Notes: a model not told the origin generated them from the letters alone. Positions 52,502 to 63,028 are shown, counted from the first letter of the stretch. The stretch is 64,000 nt of DNA from Desulfobacteraceae bacterium (GCA_003599865.1 QZKS01000028.1:1-64000), one strand, 5' to 3'. Translations and numbers: made by a program.

Positions 52502-53029
52502 TTAGATTTTTTGAATTTTAACATACTGTTTGCGTTCTTTTTTCGATCGCCGTCGTTTTGGACCTTTTTTACGGGTTGTGGGCTGCCAGCCGGTGTCTTC
52601 ATCCTCAATGGAACCCAATCCCTTACTATTCATGTAGGATGCCATGGTTATCCGGTCCTCAAATTCAACAGAAGCAATGGTTGCAGCCCCGGATGATTCG
52701 GCAGCATTCAGAATCTCATGATCCGAACTGACAATCAGTGCTCTTTCCCGCTCTTTTTCCGCCAGTCCTTTAAGAACGGCATCTGCCGTTTCTCCCTGCC
52801 GGGAAAAAATCACTTTTATGCCTTTCTGATTTTCTGTGTGCCGGGAAATCGCATCAGCATGCATTGCATCAAAAACAACGGTAATCTTATGTCCCTTGAT
52901 CTTTTTATATGCAGCCAGCATATCGACCAACGCCTCTCTTCCCAGCTGCAGGTCAGCCTGATCCAATACACTTAATGAAGGGGATTGCCGTATCAGGTTG
53001 TAACCGTCGATAATAATGTGAAGAGCCAT
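52502..53029 (-). CDS. NYN-domain RNA-processing protein (YacP/Rae1-like)
   Basis: A 175-aa NYN protein with IIIDGYNLIRQSPSL, TVVFDAMHA and LIVSSDHEIL, which carry the acidic residues of the PIN-like active site. In Bacillus, Rae1/YacP is a ribosome-associated endoribonuclease. The basic C-terminus (TTRKKGPKRRRSKKERKQYV) could bind RNA. It sits in the operon after parB. Confidence 0.8.
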   Translation of the reverse strand: MALHIIIDGYNLIRQSPSLSVLDQADLQLGREALVDMLAAYKKIKGHKITVVFDAMHADAISRHTENQKGIKVIFSRQGETADAVLKGLAEKERERALIVSSDHEILNAAESSGAATIASVEFEDRITMASYMNSKGLGSIEDEDTGWQPTTRKKGPKRRRSKKERKQYVKIQKI

Positions 53030-53061
53030 AACCGTAGCTGCCTGGCGGTATTATATTTTGA

Positions 53062-53952
53062 TCATGCCTGAAGAAGTCCGAATAAACGGTCAAGATCGTC
53101 ATTGCTGTAAAACTCGATTTCAACCTTTCCCTTTTCTCCGTTTTTTTTGATATTGACTTTTGTACCAAAGCGACGGGAAAGATCTTCAGCTACTGTTTGA
53201 AAATAGGATTCATTCGGCTTGGGAGACTTTTCCCTGGGTCTGGATTTCAGTTTTTTCACCAGTGCTTCCGTCTGCCGTACGGACAACCCTTTGGCAATAA
53301 CCGTCTGCCAGATCTTTGTCTGTAATACGGCATTCTCCATACCCAATAAAGCCCTGGCATGACCCATACTCAAAACGTTTTCCATGAGGCTGTCTTTTAT
53401 CTGCCGGGGCAATTGACATAAACGGAGAAAATTCGCCACGGCTGACCGGCTTTTGCTGACACGTTCCGCAACCTGCTGCTGGGTCATCTTGAATTCGTCC
53501 ATCAGACGTTGATAGGCTTCCGCCTCCTCCATTGGATTCAGATCTTCCCGTTGAATATTTTCAACAATGGACGCCTCCAGCAGCTCTGTATCGGTAATCT
53601 CTCTGACCACCACAGGCACCTGGCTTAATCCTGCCATTTTGGAGGCTCTCAGACGCCTTTCCCCGGCGATCAGTTCATATCCGTTACTGTTTCTTCGTAC
53701 CAGGAGAGGCTGCAGAATCCCCTGCTCTTTAATGGAATTGCTCAGGGCGGCAAGTTCCTCTTCGGCAAATTTTCTTCTGGGCTGATATGGATTTGGGCGT
53801 ATCACATCGATATCACACTGGAAAAAATCTCTGGCCTTGGTATCCATGGATCCGATATCCGGAAACAGTGCATCAAGGCCTCGCCCCAGAACTCTTTTTT
53901 TCCGGGCCGATGAAATGGAACCGTCATCGGTTTTGCTGTTTTCATGTTTCAT
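53062..53952 (-). CDS. parB: ParB chromosome partitioning protein
   Basis: A 296-aa ParB/Spo0J protein. The N-terminal domain has RRKFAEEELAALSNSIKEQGILQPLLVR and the CTPase motif GYELIAGERRLRA; NIQREDLNPMEEAEAYQRL and the TQQQVAERVSKSRSAVANFLRLCQL helix-turn-helix follow, with a C-terminal dimerisation segment. It loads onto parS sites and acts with ParA in chromosome segregation. No clear 16-bp parS site was found in the window. It follows parA by 37 bp. Confidence 0.93.
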   Translation of the reverse strand: MKHENSKTDDGSISSARKKRVLGRGLDALFPDIGSMDTKARDFFQCDIDVIRPNPYQPRRKFAEEELAALSNSIKEQGILQPLLVRRNSNGYELIAGERRLRASKMAGLSQVPVVVREITDTELLEASIVENIQREDLNPMEEAEAYQRLMDEFKMTQQQVAERVSKSRSAVANFLRLCQLPRQIKDSLMENVLSMGHARALLGMENAVLQTKIWQTVIAKGLSVRQTEALVKKLKSRPREKSPKPNESYFQTVAEDLSRRFGTKVNIKKNGEKGKVEIEFYSNDDLDRLFGLLQA

Positions 53953-53989
53953 TTTTTGTATCCACTTAAAAATACAAATACCTGACTTC

Positions 53990-54751
53990 TCAGCAGGCTT
54001 TCATGATCTCTCTTGCCAGCTTCAGATAATTCACCGCTCCTGCTGAAGCACTGTCATAGTGTATAATCGGCTTACCAAAGCTGGGAGCTTCTCCAAGCCT
54101 GACGTTTCTGGGAATTCTGGTTTTAAAAACCAGTTCCTTGAAATATTTTTCCGCATTCTCCGCAACTTGAAATGAAAGGTTGGTCCGTTTGTCGAACATG
54201 GTCAGTACAATACCGGATATGCGAAGGCTTGGATTTAAATTTTCCTTTATTTTTTTGACCGTTTGAAGCAGTTGGCCCAGCCCCTCCAGCGCATAAAATT
54301 CACTTTGCAGAGGAATCAGAATATAATCCGCTGCGGTCATGGCGTTGAGTGTCAGCAGACTGAGGGAAGGTGGGCAATCGATGATAATATAATCATAAGC
54401 GTCGGAGAGAGAGTGAAGCAGATTTTTTAAAATTTTCTCCCGGTTGGGTTGATTCATCATTTCGATTTCAAAGCCGATCAGTTCCACCCGGGAAGGCATT
54501 ATTTTTAATTTTTCCAGGTAGGTATCGACAATAACTTCATGAGCGGCAGCCTCTCCGATCAGGGCATGGTAAAGGGTGCCTTCAAGATTAGACTTGTCAA
54601 TTCCAATACCTGTGGTTGCATTTGCCTGCGGATCGCAATCCACCAGTAAGGTCAATTTACCGGCATCCGCCATCGCTGCTGCAATATTGATCGCTGTTGT
54701 TGTTTTGCCGACCCCGCCTTTCTGGTTGGCTATGCAAATAATTTGTGTCAT
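53990..54751 (-). CDS. parA: ParA/Soj chromosome partitioning ATPase
   Basis: The track ORF is extended upstream into noncoding sequence; the true start is ATG 54751 (MTQIICIANQKGGVGKTTTA), giving 253 aa. The deviant Walker A KGGVGKTTT, switch II IIIDCPPSLSLLT and LIPLQSEFYALEGL are typical Soj-like features. It works with ParB to position the chromosome. It begins the minus-strand run that includes parB, NYN, DUF3842, cooT and ispH-ubiA. Confidence 0.94.
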   Translation of the reverse strand: MTQIICIANQKGGVGKTTTAINIAAAMADAGKLTLLVDCDPQANATTGIGIDKSNLEGTLYHALIGEAAAHEVIVDTYLEKLKIMPSRVELIGFEIEMMNQPNREKILKNLLHSLSDAYDYIIIDCPPSLSLLTLNAMTAADYILIPLQSEFYALEGLGQLLQTVKKIKENLNPSLRISGIVLTMFDKRTNLSFQVAENAEKYFKELVFKTRIPRNVRLGEAPSFGKPIIHYDSASAGAVNYLKLAREIMKAC

Positions 54752-54856
54752 AATGGCAAGCTCTAACACAAATAATAAGGTTTGGAAAGTGCATAGAGAA
54801 GAATGCCCCGGATTTATGAATTCTGATCTGTGGCCACACCGGACAATGGAGTTTTG

Positions 54857-56275
54857 ATGAAAACAGCACAAAAAATGGTTGCGATCTGGGTTTGCATCCT
54901 GATGATTCCCGGTTTCGGACTCCCGGATAACGCTTTTGGCATTACCACTGCCGAGGAAGAAGACCTGACACGTGAATTTCTGTACTACACATTTGAAAAT
55001 TACAAAATAATTCAAGACCCTACAATAGTCGATTATGTGAATCGAGTCGGCTGGAAAATCCTTGCCCAGATGCCTCATCAGCCCTTCCGCTATCATTTCT
55101 ATGTGATCCAGGAAGATGCTTACAATGCCTTTGCCGGGCCTGCCGGTCACATTTTTATCAACAGCGGACTTCTGGAAGCCATGGAAAGCGAGGATGAGCT
55201 GGCCGGGATACTGGCTCATGAAATTTCCCATGTGAACTGCCGTCACATCTCCCATATGATTGAAAGATCAAAAATAACCGGCATGGCAACTTTGGCCGGA
55301 ATCGCTGCCGGTATTCTGCTGGGCATTGGCGGAGCTTCCGAAGCAGCTTCCGCCGTTACCCTCGGGTCGGTCGCTGCCGGTCAATCAGACTTTCTCGCAT
55401 ACAGCCGGGAAAATGAAATGCAGGCAGACCAGGTGGGGCTGAAATATATTGAAAAAGCAGGTTATGATGTGGCAGGCCTTCTGGCGATACTGGAAAAAAT
55501 ACGAAATAAAACATGGTATGGATCAGATCAGATTCCGACCTATCTTGTCACCCATCCGGCAACCGAAGACCGGATCGCCTACATCGGGGCATGGCTTCAA
55601 TCCAGAAAACAACCCGGCCAGCCAACAGGAAAATTACCTGATCATGATTTCAGGATAATGCATAGTCGGATACTGGCCCTGTATACGGAAAAAAGCATGG
55701 CTCTTGCCAAACTGAGAAACAGCATCAAACAGAATACAAAAGATCCTTTTGCACAATATGCCTATGGGCTGATTCTTTCCAAATCCGGTGATCGCAAAAA
55801 CGCAATTGTTCATCTGAAAAATGCTCTGGATCAAAGGCCTTTTGATCAGGTGTTTATCCGGGATCTGGGGCAGACCTGTTTTTTGGACGGACAATACAGC
55901 CAGGCGCTCAAGTTCCTGGAGAGCGCAAGAAGCATTCCTCATTTTGATCCTGAAGGGGAGCTTTATCTTGCCAGAACATTGAAAGAACTCGGACGGCCAG
56001 AGGAGGCCATTCAGGGATATCAGCAGATCCTGGCCCAAAGACCCCAATATTCAAAACCCAATTATTACCTGGGTGAAATTTATGGTGAAATGGGGAAGAT
56101 GGGGGATGCCCATTTTCATCTGGGGCTTTATTATAAACAGGAAAGGAATTATAAAAATGCCATCTTCCATTTAAATAAAGCACTGGACAATCTTTCCGAT
56201 CCGGACAAGAAAAAAACCGCCCAGACCATGCTGGGAAGCGCTATTGAAGAAAAAGAAACCCATCCGGACAAATAA
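54857..56275 (+). CDS. M48 family metalloprotease with TPR domain (BepA-like)
   Basis: Start at ATG 54857, with GGAG 7 nt upstream, gives 472 aa. A signal peptide (MKTAQKMVAIWVCILMIPGFGL) precedes the peptidase domain with HEISH and a third zinc ligand in ENEMQADQVG. GSVAAGQSDFLAYSRENEMQ matches the BepA active-site loop. About six TPR-like repeats follow (LAKLRNSIKQNT, YGLILSKSGDRKNAIVHLKNAL and others). BepA/YfgC assists outer membrane protein assembly. It is divergent from parA. Confidence 0.88.
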   Translation: MKTAQKMVAIWVCILMIPGFGLPDNAFGITTAEEEDLTREFLYYTFENYKIIQDPTIVDYVNRVGWKILAQMPHQPFRYHFYVIQEDAYNAFAGPAGHIFINSGLLEAMESEDELAGILAHEISHVNCRHISHMIERSKITGMATLAGIAAGILLGIGGASEAASAVTLGSVAAGQSDFLAYSRENEMQADQVGLKYIEKAGYDVAGLLAILEKIRNKTWYGSDQIPTYLVTHPATEDRIAYIGAWLQSRKQPGQPTGKLPDHDFRIMHSRILALYTEKSMALAKLRNSIKQNTKDPFAQYAYGLILSKSGDRKNAIVHLKNALDQRPFDQVFIRDLGQTCFLDGQYSQALKFLESARSIPHFDPEGELYLARTLKELGRPEEAIQGYQQILAQRPQYSKPNYYLGEIYGEMGKMGDAHFHLGLYYKQERNYKNAIFHLNKALDNLSDPDKKKTAQTMLGSAIEEKETHPDK

Positions 56276-56290
56276 ACTAAGATTACCCTC

Positions 56291-58324
56291 CTATCCGCGT
56301 TGATCAAAATGAGAAAACTGCATGGTAAAGGTCCCTCTGCCCTGGGTGGATGACCTGAGATTGGTTGAATATCCAAACATGCTGGAAAGGGGGACAATCG
56401 CCTTAATCTCCTGAATGTTTGCCTTAGGGTTGATGGATTCGATTTTGCCGCCCCGGGAATTCAAATCACCGATCACATCCCCCATGAAAGAATCCGGGAC
56501 AAAAATCTCAACACTCATGATCGGCTCAAGAAGAAAAGGCTCTCCTTTTGAGAGTGCCTCTTTGCACGCCATTGATGTACTGACGGTATAGGCCAGATCC
56601 GTACCAACGGATTCCTTGAAAGACCCGCCGGTTAATATCGCTTTCACATCCATTACCGGATATCCCATTAATGAACCGCTCTCAAAGGATTCCATCACAC
56701 CCTTTTCAATGGCAGGGAGGAAGACATCCGGAATAATTTCCGCAGACACTTTGGACTGGAATTCATTTCCCTTTCCTCTCCCACGGGGAATCAACTGAAT
56801 TTTGACCTCACCGTAATGGCGTTGCCCTGCCACCTCCCGATCAAATATTGCTGTCGCCTCCGCCTGTTTCCCAATGGTCTCCCGATAAACAACCTGAGGC
56901 CTGCCCACATTCACATTGGTATTGAACTCCCGTCTCATTCTGCTGATGATGATCTCGAGATGAAGCTCGCCCATACCGGACAGGATTGTCTGCCCGGTAT
57001 CCTCATCCTGTTTGACACGGAGAGTGGGATCTTCCGACATATACTTTTCCAGAACCTGCTCCAGTTTTTCCTGATCCCCATGGGTTTTCGGTTCCACGGC
57101 AACGGAAATCACAGGTTCATAAAACTCCATTTTTTCCAGTAAAATCGGATGATCCACATTGCAAAGTGTTTCACCGGTGGAAGAATCTTTCAATCCGACT
57201 ACACCGACGATACTGCCGGCTGCGGCTTCATCGATCCGTTCCCGCTTGTTGGCATGCATCAGAAGAATCCGTGACAATTTTTCTTTCTGTTTGCGTGCCG
57301 GGTTATACACCTCTGAACCGGCTTTTAATATACCGCTGTAAACCCTGACATAGGACAGCTTTCTGCCTTCAATCATGGATACCTTAAAAATTAAGGCTGC
57401 CAGCGGTGCCTTGTCCCTGGGTGGGCATTCCACGACTTCATCCGTATCCGGAACAATCCCCTTGATGGGCGGAACATCCTCAGGACTGGGCAAATAATGG
57501 ACAATCGCATCCAAAAGAGGTTGGATTCCCTTATTTTTCAATGCGCTACCACAAAAAATCGGAACCAGCTTCAATTCCACTGTCGCCTTCCGAATCCCTT
57601 GAACAATCATCTCTTCCGTGATGGGAGATTCAGAAAGATATGCTTCCATGATACTGTCATCATAATCAGAAAGAGCTTCAACTAATTGATCCCGATAGTG
57701 TTTTGCCTCATCCCGAAGATCGTCCGGAATCTCTTCGGTTGCATAATTCGCACCCAGGGTTTCATCATCCCAAACAATCTTTTTCATACCGATGAGATCA
57801 ATCACACCGCTGAATGTATCTTCCTTGCCGACAGGCAATTGAAGAATCAATGGATTTGCATTCAGCCTCTTTTTCATCATCTCGACCGTGCCCGGAAAGT
57901 CCGCTCCGACCCGATCCATTTTATTGATAAAAGCGATTTTCGGAACCTTGTATTTATCCGCCTGACGCCACACTGTTTCCGACTGTGGCTCCACACCGCC
58001 GACCGCACAGAATACACCGATCGCACCATCCAGAACCCGCAGGGAGCGTTCCACCTCAATGGTAAAATCAACATGGCCCGGCGTATCAATCAATTGGATT
58101 TCCCGCTGCTTCCATTGACAGGTGGTCACTGCTGAAGTAATGGTGATGCCCCTTTCCTGTTCATCGGGCATCCAGTCCATCACCGCTTCACCATCATGGA
58201 CCTCGCCAATCTTGTATGACCGCCCTGTATAATAAAGGATCCGCTCGGTCACCGTTGTTTTTCCCGCATCAATATGTGCGATAATTCCGATATTTCGTAT
58301 ATTATTTATTTTCGTTTTTTTCAT
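56291..58324 (-). CDS. fusA: Elongation factor G
   Basis: A 677-aa translational GTPase that drives translocation on the ribosome. G1 is [12 protein letters not shown], switch I region [12 protein letters not shown]3 DTPGHVDF, G4 NKMD. Domains II-V are present ([54 protein letters not shown]). The [16 protein letters not shown] end is intact. The gene lies apart from str operon genes, so it may be a second EF-G-type factor, but the sequence looks like a standard EF-G. It overlaps the GerMN gene start by 4 bp. Confidence 0.93.
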   Translation of the reverse strand: MKKTKINNIRNIGIIAHIDAGKTTVTERILYYTGRSYKIGEVHDGEAVMDWMPDEQERGITITSAVTTCQWKQREIQLIDTPGHVDFTIEVERSLRVLDGAIGVFCAVGGVEPQSETVWRQADKYKVPKIAFINKMDRVGADFPGTVEMMKKRLNANPLILQLPVGKEDTFSGVIDLIGMKKIVWDDETLGANYATEEIPDDLRDEAKHYRDQLVEALSDYDDSIMEAYLSESPITEEMIVQGIRKATVELKLVPIFCGSALKNKGIQPLLDAIVHYLPSPEDVPPIKGIVPDTDEVVECPPRDKAPLAALIFKVSMIEGRKLSYVRVYSGILKAGSEVYNPARKQKEKLSRILLMHANKRERIDEAAAGSIVGVVGLKDSSTGETLCNVDHPILLEKMEFYEPVISVAVEPKTHGDQEKLEQVLEKYMSEDPTLRVKQDEDTGQTILSGMGELHLEIIISRMRREFNTNVNVGRPQVVYRETIGKQAEATAIFDREVAGQRHYGEVKIQLIPRGRGKGNEFQSKVSAEIIPDVFLPAIEKGVMESFESGSLMGYPVMDVKAILTGGSFKESVGTDLAYTVSTSMACKEALSKGEPFLLEPIMSVEIFVPDSFMGDVIGDLNSRGGKIESINPKANIQEIKAIVPLSSMFGYSTNLRSSTQGRGTFTMQFSHFDQRG

Positions 58325-58911
58325 CTTACAAGTATCATATCCGCCGATAATGGGCTGGTTAGATCAATATGCCCTGCTAATGTCTGTGACTCACGACCCT
58401 CGATCAATATTTTCACGCGTTCAACCTCATTGATATTCAAAGTAATTGAATTTACAATTGAATATACTGTCAACAATTCCGTCTGACTTCCTCCTGGATG
58501 GTTCTCCCTGATCATATCGGAAAAATCGACAAAAGCCGTACCCTCTTTTGATATATATATAGCATTCAGGGCTGTGCCAACCGGAATGGTTCGCACCAGA
58601 TTTCCATTGGGACCCTGAATCAATTCCTTGATAATCATCCTTCCCATCTCCAAGGGGTCATCCGTTACCAGCAATATCCGCTCCTCTGACATGAGATGAG
58701 AATTTTTTTCATCGGTAAAATAGAGATAGACAGTCTTTTTCTTTTTTTGAGCAAGGTCTGACCGATGTGAAAAATCGTTCGGTATTTCTTTGAAATCTGA
58801 AGGACCTTCCGTGAGAAAACCATCATACAGCAGGTAATATCCTGCTCCTCCGGCAATCAATATCATGACCGCTATGACGGTGGTCCGGAATGGAAAACGA
58901 TTTATTGCCAT
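58321..58911 (-). CDS. GerMN-domain membrane-anchored protein
   Basis: A 196-aa protein anchored by [18 protein letters not shown]. The remainder (about 60-190) is a GerMN domain, with [20 protein letters not shown] and the conserved [27 protein letters not shown]...[18 protein letters not shown]...[10 protein letters not shown]. These domains occur in spore germination protein M and in peptidoglycan-related lipoproteins; the role in a Gram-negative is unclear. Its stop overlaps the fusA start, implying co-translation. Confidence 0.82.
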   Translation of the reverse strand: MAINRFPFRTTVIAVMILIAGGAGYYLLYDGFLTEGPSDFKEIPNDFSHRSDLAQKKKKTVYLYFTDEKNSHLMSEERILLVTDDPLEMGRMIIKELIQGPNGNLVRTIPVGTALNAIYISKEGTAFVDFSDMIRENHPGGSQTELLTVYSIVNSITLNINEVERVKILIEGRESQTLAGHIDLTSPLSADMILVR

Positions 58912-59313
58912 TATTATCTGTTATTACAATCAATACAAACAGGTTTCCCTGCCTGGAGTCGGTTTTTGGTTTCACAAACAGTCAAAAGATTTGAATTCTT
59001 AAGACAATCCCGGATTGATGTCAAGAAAAGATACAACTCCGCCGATATGCTTCCCATACAGCGGACAGTGGATCCTTGTGGTGAACCCTCTGAAAACAGA
59101 CGAAAAGAAACTCTTGGCTTTCATCGGAACTCATGATAGATGTAATTTTAGGTCGGACATGATCATGAGTTGATGATCATTTTACAAAAACGTCAAAATG
59201 TTCGAACAGATATCATAATGACCCTGAATCAATACCATAACAGACATAAATGGTCTGCCATCCATCGTTCTTTGTCTTTAGGTCTCCAATAAGCTGAATC
59301 AAAAAATAACCAA
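58912..59313. other. Intergenic region with paired palindromes
   Basis: About 400 bp between the divergent GerMN and decarboxylase genes. ATGATCAT occurs twice, at 59159-59166 and 59173-59180, as self-palindromes 14 bp apart, suggestive of a dimer-of-dimers operator. No gene or clear promoter element is seen beyond that, and the decarboxylase start lacks a ribosome binding site. Confidence 0.35.
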
Positions 59314-60954
59314 ATGGAAAAAAAAACATCCTCCGAAAAAAGCACAAACCTGATTGCAGACTGGCAAACCCTGCAAAGGATATTCATTCGACCGGAAAAC
59401 GATGCCACCCAGGCCACCCTTCTCAAATATATGGATCAGATCCTGTTCGGGCTTCAGGATTTTCTCAAAAAAAATGTTGGAATTACAGAAGAAATCAGCC
59501 TGAAGGAGCTGTCTGACCATTATAAGGATACAAAGATCAGTAAAAATCCGGAGAAAAAACTCGCAGAGGTTATTACGGATCTGATTAAAAACATTGCACC
59601 AAACGCGGTCAATGTCGCATCCCCATACTTCATCGGCCACATGACTTCCGCCATTCCTTTTTTTATGGTTCATCTGAAAACCATTGTCGCGGCTCTGAAC
59701 CAGAATGTCGTCAAACTGGAAACGTCCAAGGTGGTTTCGATTATTGAAAAACAGGTGCTGGCAAAAATTCACAGGCTTATATACAATGAATCGGATGAAT
59801 TCTACGAGAAGCATGTCCAGAATACCGGCACCACCCTGGGCGCCTTTGTCGAGGGCGGGACAGCAGCCAATTTGACGGCATTATGGGTGGCAAGAAACAC
59901 CGCGCTTTCTCCCCGAAATCATTTTTCAGGAGTTGAGAAGGAAGGATTGCCCGCAGCCTATTCTGAATATGGTATTCAAAACAGTGTCATTCTCGTCTCA
60001 AGGAGAGGCCATTACTCGTTGCGCAAGGCAGGCGGCATCCTTGGAATCGGAAATCAGAATATCATTCCCATCAATGTTGACGAACATCAAAAAATCGATC
60101 TCAACGTCCTTCAACAGACCATCCGGGACATCCGAAAAAAGGGAACGATTAAAATCCTGGCCATCATCGGTATTGCCGGGGCCACGGAAACAGGAAGCGT
60201 CGATCCCTTGCGCAAAATAGGTGAAATCTGCCGGGAAAACCACATCCATTTTCACGTTGATGCCGCCTGGGGAGGACCGGTATTGATGTCGGACAAATAC
60301 CGGCATTATCTGGACGGGATTGAGCTGGCCGATTCTGTCACCATAGACGGACATAAACAGTTTTATATGACAATGGGCTGCGGCATGGTGTATTTTAAAG
60401 ATCCCCAAAAAATGGATGCCATTGCCTATCATGCAAATTACGTCAACCGGCCGGGATCGGTGGATTTGGGAATCAAATCCCTTGCCGGATCGCGGGAAGC
60501 AGCCTCGCTTATTCTTGATAGTGCACTGAAAATAATGGGGACCAATGGATATGCCCTGCTGCTGGAACATGGCGTCGAAACTGCCAAAGCATTTGCCGAG
60601 GAGATTCAAAAAAGGGATCACTTTGAACTGGTAACGCCTCCGACATTAAATATTTTGACATATCGTGTCTGCCCGGCTAACATGCAAAAAGCGCTTGCGA
60701 CAGGGAATGCGGAACAGAAAAAAAACATCAATAAAAAACTCAATGCCATCAACAGAACCGTCCAGAGGATTCAGAGAGAGGCCGGTCTCAGCTTTGTCTC
60801 CAGGACGACATTATACCTCAACAACACACCGGACGGAGAAGTAGTGGTTCTTCGCTGTGCCATCATGAACCCGATGACGGATATCAAAATATTGAACAAG
60901 ATACTGGATGAACAGGAAGAAATCTATCAGAGCCGTTTTACGCCTGATACATAA
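59314..60954 (+). CDS. panP: PLP-dependent aspartate 1-decarboxylase-like protein (PanP)
   Basis: A 546-aa group II decarboxylase. The PLP lysine is in SVTIDGHKQFYM, preceded by FHVDAAWGGPVLMSDK, and substrate-side blocks FVEGGTAANLTALWVA and IAGATETGSVDP are present. The length and the N-terminal segment (IRPENDATQATLLKYM) match the PanP group, which supplies beta-alanine for coenzyme A in some proteobacteria lacking PanD. A glutamate or tyrosine decarboxylase remains possible. With coaBC nearby, a CoA-related role is plausible but not proven. Confidence 0.75.
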   Translation: MEKKTSSEKSTNLIADWQTLQRIFIRPENDATQATLLKYMDQILFGLQDFLKKNVGITEEISLKELSDHYKDTKISKNPEKKLAEVITDLIKNIAPNAVNVASPYFIGHMTSAIPFFMVHLKTIVAALNQNVVKLETSKVVSIIEKQVLAKIHRLIYNESDEFYEKHVQNTGTTLGAFVEGGTAANLTALWVARNTALSPRNHFSGVEKEGLPAAYSEYGIQNSVILVSRRGHYSLRKAGGILGIGNQNIIPINVDEHQKIDLNVLQQTIRDIRKKGTIKILAIIGIAGATETGSVDPLRKIGEICRENHIHFHVDAAWGGPVLMSDKYRHYLDGIELADSVTIDGHKQFYMTMGCGMVYFKDPQKMDAIAYHANYVNRPGSVDLGIKSLAGSREAASLILDSALKIMGTNGYALLLEHGVETAKAFAEEIQKRDHFELVTPPTLNILTYRVCPANMQKALATGNAEQKKNINKKLNAINRTVQRIQREAGLSFVSRTTLYLNNTPDGEVVVLRCAIMNPMTDIKILNKILDEQEEIYQSRFTPDT

Positions 60955-61040
60955 CCGATAACAAGGGTTTATACAAAAATATCCACAAGTGCCATGGCCA
61001 TCGATCTTGTAACGGATTGATGCGGATCAGGAGACTTTAA

Positions 61041-61469
61041 ATGAAAAATAAAAATGCCGTCGTGAAAACAGCTTGCCTTGCCGTTGTCTTTGGTTTTTTG
61101 ATATTCTCAATCACCATCCCGGTATGCAGTGCAAACAGCCCGCCTGAATGCAGCAACAGAAAAATTGTGAGTGGATTTGCAGAAGATGTAGGCTCTCAGA
61201 AGAATGAGAATGTACTGATCAATACCGTTCCAAAAGGAAAAATATTTATCCTCACCGATATCGTTGCGGACCGCGCTTACGGCACCTTTAGTTTTAATAT
61301 CTCCAATAAGATCAGCCTGAGTATCAACATCAAAGAGTATGTGATTGATGAGAGCCCTTCCTGGCACTTCTATTCGGGTATTCCATTTAAATCCGGCGAT
61401 CAGATTATGGTCAACAAGGTGGAAGGAAGAGGAAATGTGTTCATATCCGGCTATCTGATTGACGAATAG
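61041..61469 (+). CDS. Exported hypothetical protein
   Basis: A 142-aa protein starting at ATG after AGGAGAC. The N-terminus (AVVFGFLIFSITIPVCSA) is a signal peptide, possibly cleaved at CSA-NS. The mature part has one cysteine near its start (PPECSNR) and beta-rich segments (KGKIFILTDIVADRAYGTFSFNIS, GDQIMVNKVEGRGNVFISGYLI), which look like a small beta-barrel or jelly-roll type. No family is recognised. It follows the decarboxylase on the same strand. Confidence 0.65.
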   Translation: MKNKNAVVKTACLAVVFGFLIFSITIPVCSANSPPECSNRKIVSGFAEDVGSQKNENVLINTVPKGKIFILTDIVADRAYGTFSFNISNKISLSINIKEYVIDESPSWHFYSGIPFKSGDQIMVNKVEGRGNVFISGYLIDE

Positions 61470-61562
61470 CTTTTTCTTTCAGATTAACCGATTGATCTTT
61501 TTGAGGGAGTTAAAAAAACATGCCGGACAGGTAAAACAGGCAAACTGAAAATTTTTTTATTA

Positions 61563-62288
61563 CTATTCCGGCATGTCAACGATTTCAATGAGCTCAACCT
61601 CAAAAACAATCGTACTGTTTGGGCCGACGATTCCACCCGTTCCGGAGTATCGAGGACCATATGCCAGATGAGCCGGCAGGAAGATCCTGAATTTGCTTCC
61701 TGCATTCATTTTCTGCAATGCTTCCGCCCATCCGGGAAGCACTTCATTTACGCGCACCTTGGTTGGTCCTCCGCGTCTGTAAGAACTGTCAAATTCCTTG
61801 CCATCGATTAAAAAACCCCGATAGTGAACCACAACCTCATCATCCTCTTTTGGAAATTTTCCTTCCCCTTCTTTGATGATCTGATATTGCAGACCGCTCT
61901 GGGTAACTATCACTCCTTCCTTTTTGCTGTTTTCCTTTAAAAAAGCTTCGCCTTCCCGGATATTCCTGTCAGCGATCTCCGCCACCAAGTCTTTTTGTTT
62001 TTCTTTGACACTTCTGGAAATCTCCTTTTTCACCGCATCAATCTCTTCCTTTGAAATTTTTGGCGCTTTATCATGATAGCAATCTTCCGCACCCAGGATA
62101 AAGGCATCCAGATCGATTTCCGTATTCAATTTTTTTAATGCCGTAATGACGTCCTTCCCCATAACGTAACTGAACTTTTGGGAGGTTGTCCAAAGATTCG
62201 GATTCTCCTTTTTTGCTTCTTCTGCAATACCGGTTTGAGGGGACAAAAATATGGAAATTAAACAGCAAATAAACAATAATATTTTCAT
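61563..62288 (-). CDS. FKBP-type peptidyl-prolyl isomerase, exported (FkpA/Mip-like)
   Basis: A 241-aa protein with signal peptide MKILLFICCLISIFLSPQTGI, an N-terminal helical dimerisation domain (LNTEIDLDAFILGAEDCYHDK) and a C-terminal FKBP domain (VVVHYRGFLIDGKEFDSSYRRGGPTKVRVNEVLPGWAEALQ, PAHLAYGPRYSGTGGIVGPNSTIVFEVELIEI). It would catalyse proline isomerisation on periplasmic proteins. It lies at the end of the coaBC-udg-fkp run. Confidence 0.92.
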   Translation of the reverse strand: MKILLFICCLISIFLSPQTGIAEEAKKENPNLWTTSQKFSYVMGKDVITALKKLNTEIDLDAFILGAEDCYHDKAPKISKEEIDAVKKEISRSVKEKQKDLVAEIADRNIREGEAFLKENSKKEGVIVTQSGLQYQIIKEGEGKFPKEDDEVVVHYRGFLIDGKEFDSSYRRGGPTKVRVNEVLPGWAEALQKMNAGSKFRIFLPAHLAYGPRYSGTGGIVGPNSTIVFEVELIEIVDMPE

Positions 62289-62299
62289 TCAGAAACTCC

Positions 62300-63028
62300 T
62301 CAATGGATCCGTTGCACTTTTTCCTGGTATGCTTTCATCACAAGCTTCATATCCTCCCATACATCCCTTTTCCGGTCGGCTTCTTTGAGCAGAAGAGCCG
62401 GATGATAGGTCGGCATTACCAAAATCCTGTCATATTGGTGAAAACTGCCTCTCAGAGCCGACAAAGGCTCAGACGTATTCAGCAACGCTTTTGTCGATAT
62501 CGGGCCGAGTGTGCAGATGATCTCCGGTTGAACAATCCGGATCTGCCGCTGTAGTAAATAACGGCAAGCATCCATCTCTTCCTGCAATGGCTCCCGCCCT
62601 TTGGGGAGGGTGCATTTTACGGCATTACACATGTAAATGTTTTCTCTCGTGAAACCCATTGCCTGGATAATTCTGGTGAAAAGGTCACCGGTTTCCCCTG
62701 CAAAAGGAAGGCCCTGTTCTTCATCTCCCGCATCGGGATAATCACCGATAAACATCAACTTGGCTTTCGGATCACCGCTGCCGAATACCACCTTCCTCCT
62801 GCTGCCGGATAACCGACAGCGGCGGCAAGTCCCGGCCATCTCCTCCAAACCGATGATTGTCTCATGATCAAAACAAACCCCGCTCCCCCATCGCTGCATC
62901 CTCTCCATTGTTTCTACGGAACAATCAAATCCCCGGCAACCCATTGAGGCCAAAAAATAGAGATAATTTTGAATTTCATGGATCATTTTATCGAGAGAGT
63001 CGTTTGGACTTGAATTATCTGTCGTCAT
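62300..63028 (-). CDS. Type-4 uracil-DNA glycosylase
   Basis: A 242-aa Fe-S UDG (family 4). Motif I is GDYPDAGDEEQGLPFAG, motif II TYHPALLL, and four cysteines (C68, C71, C139, C155) bind the 4Fe-4S cluster: TCRRC, AVKCTLP, ACRYLL. It removes uracil from DNA. A 60-residue N-terminal extension with GCRGFDC carries extra cysteines. It overlaps the end of coaBC by 14 bp and lies 11 bp from the FKBP gene. Confidence 0.92.
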   Translation of the reverse strand: MTTDNSSPNDSLDKMIHEIQNYLYFLASMGCRGFDCSVETMERMQRWGSGVCFDHETIIGLEEMAGTCRRCRLSGSRRKVVFGSGDPKAKLMFIGDYPDAGDEEQGLPFAGETGDLFTRIIQAMGFTRENIYMCNAVKCTLPKGREPLQEEMDACRYLLQRQIRIVQPEIICTLGPISTKALLNTSEPLSALRGSFHQYDRILVMPTYHPALLLKEADRKRDVWEDMKLVMKAYQEKVQRIH

